NCBI GenBank assembly: GCA_030737875.1
Contig: CM060912.1
Span: forward strand, 121,968,993-122,032,992
Direction of reading: 5' to 3'
DNA length: 64,000 bases
Origin: Allium sativum
Taxonomy: Eukaryota; Streptophyta; Magnoliopsida; Asparagales; Amaryllidaceae
The stretch's first letter is position 1, and each line of letters begins with the position of its first letter. The translations under genes were made by a program, and so were the position numbers. Below the pieces are notes generated by a model. That model was not told the DNA's origin and ran no database searches. It was given only the letters and a program-made list of their open reading frames with translations. This document shows positions 58,831 to 64,000 of this stretch, piece by piece.

Positions 58831-59133
58831 TTGACTAAACATGGACACCGCTATTTTATTACTTTTATCAAAGGTTGTTCTGATTTCACATATGTATATC
58901 TCATGAAAAATAAAACAGATGCATTTGATATGTTTAAGACATTCAAAACTGAAATTGAAAATCAGTCAAACATGAAAACTAAAAGACTTCATAGTGACAG
59001 AGGAACAGAATATGAACTTAGTTCTATTCTGGACTTATATAAACTACATGGTATTATACATGAAATAACTACACCTTATTCACCTGAAATGAACGGTAAA
59101 GCTGAAAGGAAAAAAGGACCTTTTTCGAATTAG
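58831..59133 (+). pseudogene. Copia integrase core fragment
   Basis: This is an open 100-codon segment: GHRYFITFIKGCSDFTYVYL, KTDAFDMFKTFKTEIENQ, LHSDRGTEYE, then TTPYSPEMNGKAERK. The last two blocks carry the second Asp and the Glu of the DDE triad. The first Asp should lie just upstream, in FI-DD-type text that is degraded. The sequence after 59133 continues in other frames. Confidence 0.88.
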
Positions 59134-59689
59134 TAGTTGCCATTTTATTAAATTCTGGTGCAGCAAAACATTGGGGGGTATATTTTTAACGGTGTGTTAT
59201 GTACTAAATAGAATCCCTAAATAGATTTAAAAAAGTAAAATTTCACCTTTTGAAAATTTGAAAAATTACAACCCAATGTGTCCTGTTTTAGAACTTGGGG
59301 ATGCTTGACATGTGTTCGCATTCCAAACCCTAAGAGAATAAAATTAGCAAGTAGAGCATATGAATGTGTATTTATGGGCTATGCAGTTAATAGCAAAGTA
59401 TACAGATTTTATAACATAATATAATTGAATCAAATGACACTGAATTTTATGAAACAAAAAATTCCTTTTAAAGTAAGGAATAGTAGGGGCACATCAAGTA
59501 ATTTATTACCTGTAAGAAAAGAACATAATTAACATTCTGAAAAATGAACCTAGACGAAGTAAAAAAGCAAAAACCGTAAAAGATTTTGGTTCGGATTTTT
59601 GTGCTTTTACTCTAGAAGAGGATCCCTTAATCCTCTAAGAGACCTTATCTTTCACTAGATGCCAATTTTTTTTGGCAAAAGGCTATAAA

Positions 59690-61260
59690 TGATGAGATGG
59701 ATTCTTTAGAATCCAATAAGACTTGGCACTTTGTTGATTAATCACTTGATTGTAAATCTATAGGCTGTAAATGGGTGCTTAAAAAGAAATTAAAATCTGA
59801 TGGCACTGTCGATAAATATAGATCCCGTCTAGTAGCTAAAGGTTTTAAACAAAGAAAAAAATGTAAATTTCTTCAATACTTTTTCACCTATAACAAGAAT
59901 TACATCCATTCGGGTATTAATCTCACTTGCTTCTGTTCATAATTTAATAATACACTAAATGGATGTCAAAACCGCATTTTTAAATGGTGAATTAGACGAA
60001 GAAATTTATATGGACTAGCCTAAAGGATTTGTAGTACATGGTCAAGAGCATAAAGTTTGCAAATTAGATAAATCATTATATGGTTTAAAACTAGCCCCTA
60101 AGCAATGGCATAAAAAAATTTGATAACTTAATAATCTCAAATGGTTTTAGAGTTAATGAAAGTGACATGTATTTATTATAAATCAGAAAATGACATTTGC
60201 ATTATTATATGTTTGTATGTGAATGATATACTTATTTTTGGATCAAACATTCATGCCATAAACACATTCAAGGCTTTATTAAGTGCCAATTTTGATATGA
60301 AAGATCTAGGTGAGACGAGTGTAATCCTTAAGATTACTAAGTCAGAAAATGGACTTTATTTAGATCAATCTCATTACATTGAGAACATACTAAAGAAATA
60401 CAATTGCTTTGACTGTAAACCTACACGTACACCTTATGATCCCGATGTAAAGTTATTTAAGAACACTAGCGAAGGTGTAAGTCAATCTGATTATGCGAGC
60501 ATCATTGGCAACCTTCGGTATGTCATTGATTGTATTAGACCCGACACTGCCAATGTCATAGGATTATTATGCAGGTTTATCAGTAGACCTAGTATAAAGC
60601 ATTAGCATGCCATTGAGAGGGTCATGAGATACCTAAAATAAACCATGAACCTTGGATAACACTATGAAAAGTTTCCATCAATTCTTGAAGGTTATACCGA
60701 TGCAGACTTGAATACTTTAGATGATGATTCAAAAGAGACCAATAGCTATATATATTTAGCATGACTTTGGAGGAGATGTTTCTTGAAAAATCCAGGAAAC
60801 ATACTATTCTGACTCAGTCTACCATAGAGACTGGGATGATAGCACTAGCCACAGCTAGTGAAGAAGCAGAGAACTAAAAAAAATCTGCTAGTTAAGATCT
60901 CTATGGGAAAAACCGACACCAGTGGTGTAATCTATTGCGATAGTTCCACGGCTATTGCAAAAAGTACATAACCATTGTTACAACGGTAGAACACGACAAT
61001 CATAAGCACAATACTGTAAGAGAACATCGCATATGTAGTGATGACAATTTGACGACTATTGGAAAAAAGGGACTAAACCGATATTACAACGGTAAAAAAT
61101 GACAGCTATATGCACAGTATTGTTAGAGAACATCACATATGAAGAGGTGATAATTTGGCAGATCCTGACCAGAAAGAAATTCTTTAATGATTCTAAAAGA
61201 ATGAGACTATTTCCCTAAGATTGAGGAATCACACACAATGGTAACCCAACCTAAATGACT
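59690..61260 (+). pseudogene. Copia reverse transcriptase and RNase H
   Basis: RT blocks are CKWVLKKKLKSDGTVDKYRS, RLVAKGFKQ, MDVKTAFLNGELDEEIYMD and HKVCKLDKSLYGLKLAPKQW. The catalytic motif is YVND instead of YVDD, a single G-to-A change (near 60216) that would abolish activity. The motifs DLGE, GLYLDQSHYIENILKKY and GNLRYVIDCIRPD follow. RNase H includes EGYTDADLN and weak later blocks near 60830-61170. Stops include TAG at 60016 and TAG at 60603. Confidence 0.92.
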
Positions 61261-61756
61261 GGAGATCCTAAGAACTAGGTTCAATGGGTAAAAACAAGTT
61301 GTGTTGTGATAGTATAAGAACATGCTAAATTTATATATTAAAAGGCATGTATTCCTGAAGTGATTAGAGGATGAGTTAATAGAAAATCTTAATGAGATCT
61401 ATACTCTTTTTGGAGTAAGGTACCTACCTTCAGGAGTGCTCTTGATAGACTCACCTATGTGAATGTGGAAATGTGGTCGTTTCCTATGAAGTTTTGGGCA
61501 AAACTTCAAGAGCATTCACTAAACTGGGATAGGCGTGCATGGCCATTAACGCATGGACTTATTTGATTGCACTAAAGAAAAGGTTGTGTGTGGTCTGATG
61601 TTAGGAATAGAGTTCAAGACCACGTGTCACTCTAGAAAAAATTGAATCTTATCCACTATGCAAAGGTTCAAGTTGGAAGACACCTTTGTTTATGCACGAT
61701 CTTATATTTTTTAGAAACTGCTCGAAAAATATTTTTAAAAAGTCCAATTGAAGGAT

Positions 61757-62160
61757 TGTTGGAATTATTTTATATATGTAATGAATTTATTTGAAAATTA
61801 ATTGCAGTTACCAAAACTTCATTATTGAGCAATTAATGTAATAAAGGCGATGAAAGTTATAACGAGAATATATTTGCATATATGTAAATATATTTATGAG
61901 CCATTATTGTGATTGAACATTCACGATCATATATGTATGTGACCTTTTATGGAGCTATTACAAAAGAATTGGTATTAATTATTTTCATCAATGATAATCA
62001 ATGGAGATTTATTACCATTCATCCCTTTTGAAACGTATTCAATTTAGATGTTAAAAATTGCAACTTTTTGAATGTTTCTTTTATATGGTATTAATTTCAA
62101 TCCAATTTTCCTCCCACTAACCTAGCTAAAGTTACTCTTTTCTTTTTGTCCATATAAGGA
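61757..62160 (+). mobile_element. Start of the copia 3' LTR, truncated
   Basis: TGTTGGAATTATTTTATAT is a common copia LTR start. The preceding TCCAATTGAAGGAT aligns with the usual TCCAAGTGGGAGAT polypurine tract. A TATA-like TATAAGG occurs at about 62155. No CA-terminated end with a duplication was identified, and sequence beyond ~62165 looks unrelated. The right limit is approximate. Confidence 0.6.
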
Positions 62161-62173
62161 ACTAGGTTAGTCC

Positions 62174-62188
62174 CCGTGCGATGCACGG
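62174..62188. other. CCGTGC-GAT-GCACGG palindrome
   Basis: A perfect 6-bp stem with a 3-nt loop, embedded in ACTAGGTTAGTCCCCGTGCG and standing out as GC-rich in AT-rich DNA. Similar GTGCGATGCACGG-type hairpins recur in many plant repeats, so it may mark the edge of a small unclassified element. Confidence 0.6.
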
Positions 62189-62189
62189 C

Positions 62190-64000
62190 TGAAAAAATAT
62201 ACTTTAGATTAACACTTTTATAAATAGACATAAAAATAATATATTATTTTTAAAATAATTATTGTCAATAATGATTTAAATTAATTCATTTTATATTTAA
62301 TTTAGGTTACATGTACAAATTCAAAGGTAAATCGAGAATAACCGTTTGAATGCATGAAGATTGAATAAATATTCTTGGTGTTAAAGGCAACACAATACAT
62401 TAAAATAAAAAGGCTAAGATATAATAATATTAAATTGAGAATATTTTCAAATATTAGAGCAGTGAATGGTTCTAATATTAGTATAGTCAAATACTACACC
62501 AAATAAATTGAATGTCAAATATTGCTTCGGTTTAGATTAAACCAACCAAGTTAACTGTTATGCTAAAAAAAATTCCGTTAATATAATTTTCATACTACTT
62601 TGTTGTTATGTCCTTCATGACAATATATAATTTTACATTACTTTTAGAAATATACATTAATAATTGTAAGTGAATGATTACATACTAATACAACAATGAT
62701 ATTATTATTGTAAAGTTATAATATTTTAGCTTTCAAATCATTATGTAAATTTAAATGTTACACATTTAGTTGGAAGTACTCATCTGTAATTTTTTCTCTT
62801 TTTTGGTACAATCATATATACCCAATATTGTATTCATTTTATTGGTCTTTGGAAGACGTCAGCAAGTACAACAAAAGAAACAATAAAAAAAGGAAAAACA
62901 TAAAAGTAAATACAGTGATAACAATAATCATCCAAACTACAAATTTTTCAGTGTAAACACAGTAATGATATATGTTCATCCATTTGCAAAGCAACATAAT
63001 GGATAAATCAAACAATAGAACTTGGACAAAGTTATAACAGAATACTGGATTAATGATCACTCATTGTCCCTGATAACATATATCTATCTATTAGTCTATT
63101 TCATGCAGAAACAAAATATATGTGCACACTATTTGTGCTGTTGCCAGCTTAATTACATAGAACAGGTAAATTGCACACTTAGCCGATGGAAAATGTACAA
63201 AAAATAAGAATTAGTAATTAAATAAGGAATGCAAAAGGAAATCCAGTGGGTGTACAAATTGGTACATAAAATTTATTTCAAAGAATATTACAAAAGCATA
63301 TCGGGCATACTGGGTGTTGCCTTCAACTAAAACAACTTCAAAAGTTTACTACAAATATTATGAAGAAATTTTAATTTAACTCATCCTTAGCACTGTATAT
63401 TTATATATGAGATACTCTAATTATCTACACGTTAAACAACCTAAGTAACAAAATAGCAAAATTAAGTAACAAAAAAAGCGGAATACAGTTAGACAACTTA
63501 CATGGAGTGTTGTAATACCAATCCAAATTCCTTACTCCATGTATTCCATACTGCAATCAAATACACAACACTGACATGGTTGGGAAATTTTCACAGTAAC
63601 ATTCAAAGCGTTAAAGTAAAACATATGCACCATAAGAACCAAAAAATTTGTAATTATAAAAAGCATGCAAAGTTGAAACAAGCATATTAATGCAGAAACC
63701 AATTATTATCAATCCGTATAAAAAATTACTGATCTAAGGGTAATGATTTTGGAAACCTGCATCATCACTTCTAAGTTGTCCCGGTCATGCTGCTGGTCGA
63801 TATAATTGTGATGATTGTTAGTATAATCATTGATGCTTTATCATTTACCATTCACATATTGCTCCCCGCAATAGTTAGTATGTTAACTAAAGAGCTCCTC
63901 AACTATAATTGTAGAAATACTTGGTAAGTATATATGATTATAAGACAAAAAATAATGAACGAAAAAGAAATTAAACAAAAAGAAAATTGCACAAAAAACT
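62190..64000. other. AT-rich DNA without recognisable features
   Basis: There is no open frame over about 75 codons and no similarity that I can see to elements elsewhere in the window, nor to known domains, tRNAs or termini. It could be old intergenic sequence or very decayed repeats. Confidence 0.5.

Larger units (their letters stand above)
57440..61756 (+). mobile_element. Degraded Ty1/copia internal region
   Basis: From left to right on the plus strand are gag with a zinc knuckle, a protease remnant, the integrase core, RT and RNase H. This is the Ty1/copia domain order (integrase before RT). The 5' LTR and PBS are missing, replaced by family-B LTR sequence. A 3' LTR start follows at 61757. 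Frameshifts and stops are frequent. Domains are listed separately. Confidence 0.9.

Noticed and set aside
1..64000. CRISPR arrays, bacterial operons or Shine-Dalgarno sites
   Set aside because: The content is plant nuclear repeats with introns and retroelements; the tandem repeats lack spacer structure.

Overview
This window is nuclear DNA from a flowering plant (probably a eudicot, weakly inferred) and consists almost entirely of nested, mostly decayed transposable elements. The signs are plant-type Ty3/gypsy chromovirus, Ty1/copia, LINE, CACTA and Mutator-like sequences, a plant mobile domain (PMD) gene, an R2R3-MYB exon remnant and GT-AG introns. I found no intact host gene, rRNA, tRNA or CRISPR array. 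Two related groups of very long LTRs (5-7 kb) dominate. I call them family A (ends TGTAACAACCC, or TGTGATAACCC read from the other end) and family B (ends TGTAACGACCC); the names are mine.

Layout. 1-706: Ty3/gypsy RT-RNase H remnant, cut at 706 by a CACTA-type terminus. 707-5801: low-coding DNA with three possible captured exons, one clearly from an R2R3-MYB gene, and palindromic repeat clusters. 5802-12268: a minus family-A LTR tail, a truncated minus family-B LTR (6013-11225) and a plus family-A LTR tail. 12262-46785: one large minus-strand chromovirus with long LTRs (left LTR about 12262-18930, right LTR 29197-46785), a PPT at 18931, a PBS at 29178 and a gag-deleted pol pseudogene. Its pol is split by a plus-strand family-A solo LTR (19387-26280). 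A 5'-truncated LINE (15009-16473) sits in the left LTR. A MULE (32557-44369) sits in the right LTR, and a family-B solo LTR (37923-44145) sits in the MULE. 46791-47889: copia pol 3' end. 47890-57430: truncated family-B LTR holding a nearly complete LINE (50290-56912). About 57440-62160: degraded Ty1/copia element with the start of its 3' LTR. 62190-64000: AT-rich, nothing recognised.

The most interesting unit is the MULE. It has a perfect 9-bp target duplication, and the other LTR of the host chromovirus supplies an uninterrupted copy of the insertion site. It carries two convergent, intron-containing genes, each starting just inside one TIR: a plus-strand PMD gene and a minus-strand MuDR-type transposase. 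The geometry is that of MuDR, with a PMD gene in the mudrB position. Both TIRs hold arrays of a GCGTTATT-type palindromic motif and a matching promoter-proximal hairpin. Both genes are now broken.

The target-site duplications and the paired LTRs give a relative order: copia, then the family-A chromovirus, then the solo LTR, LINE and MULE inside it, then the family-B LTR inside the MULE. Most in-frame stops in the retroelement genes are TAG or TAA at expected Trp or Gln codons, the pattern expected from C-to-T decay of methylated, silenced repeats.
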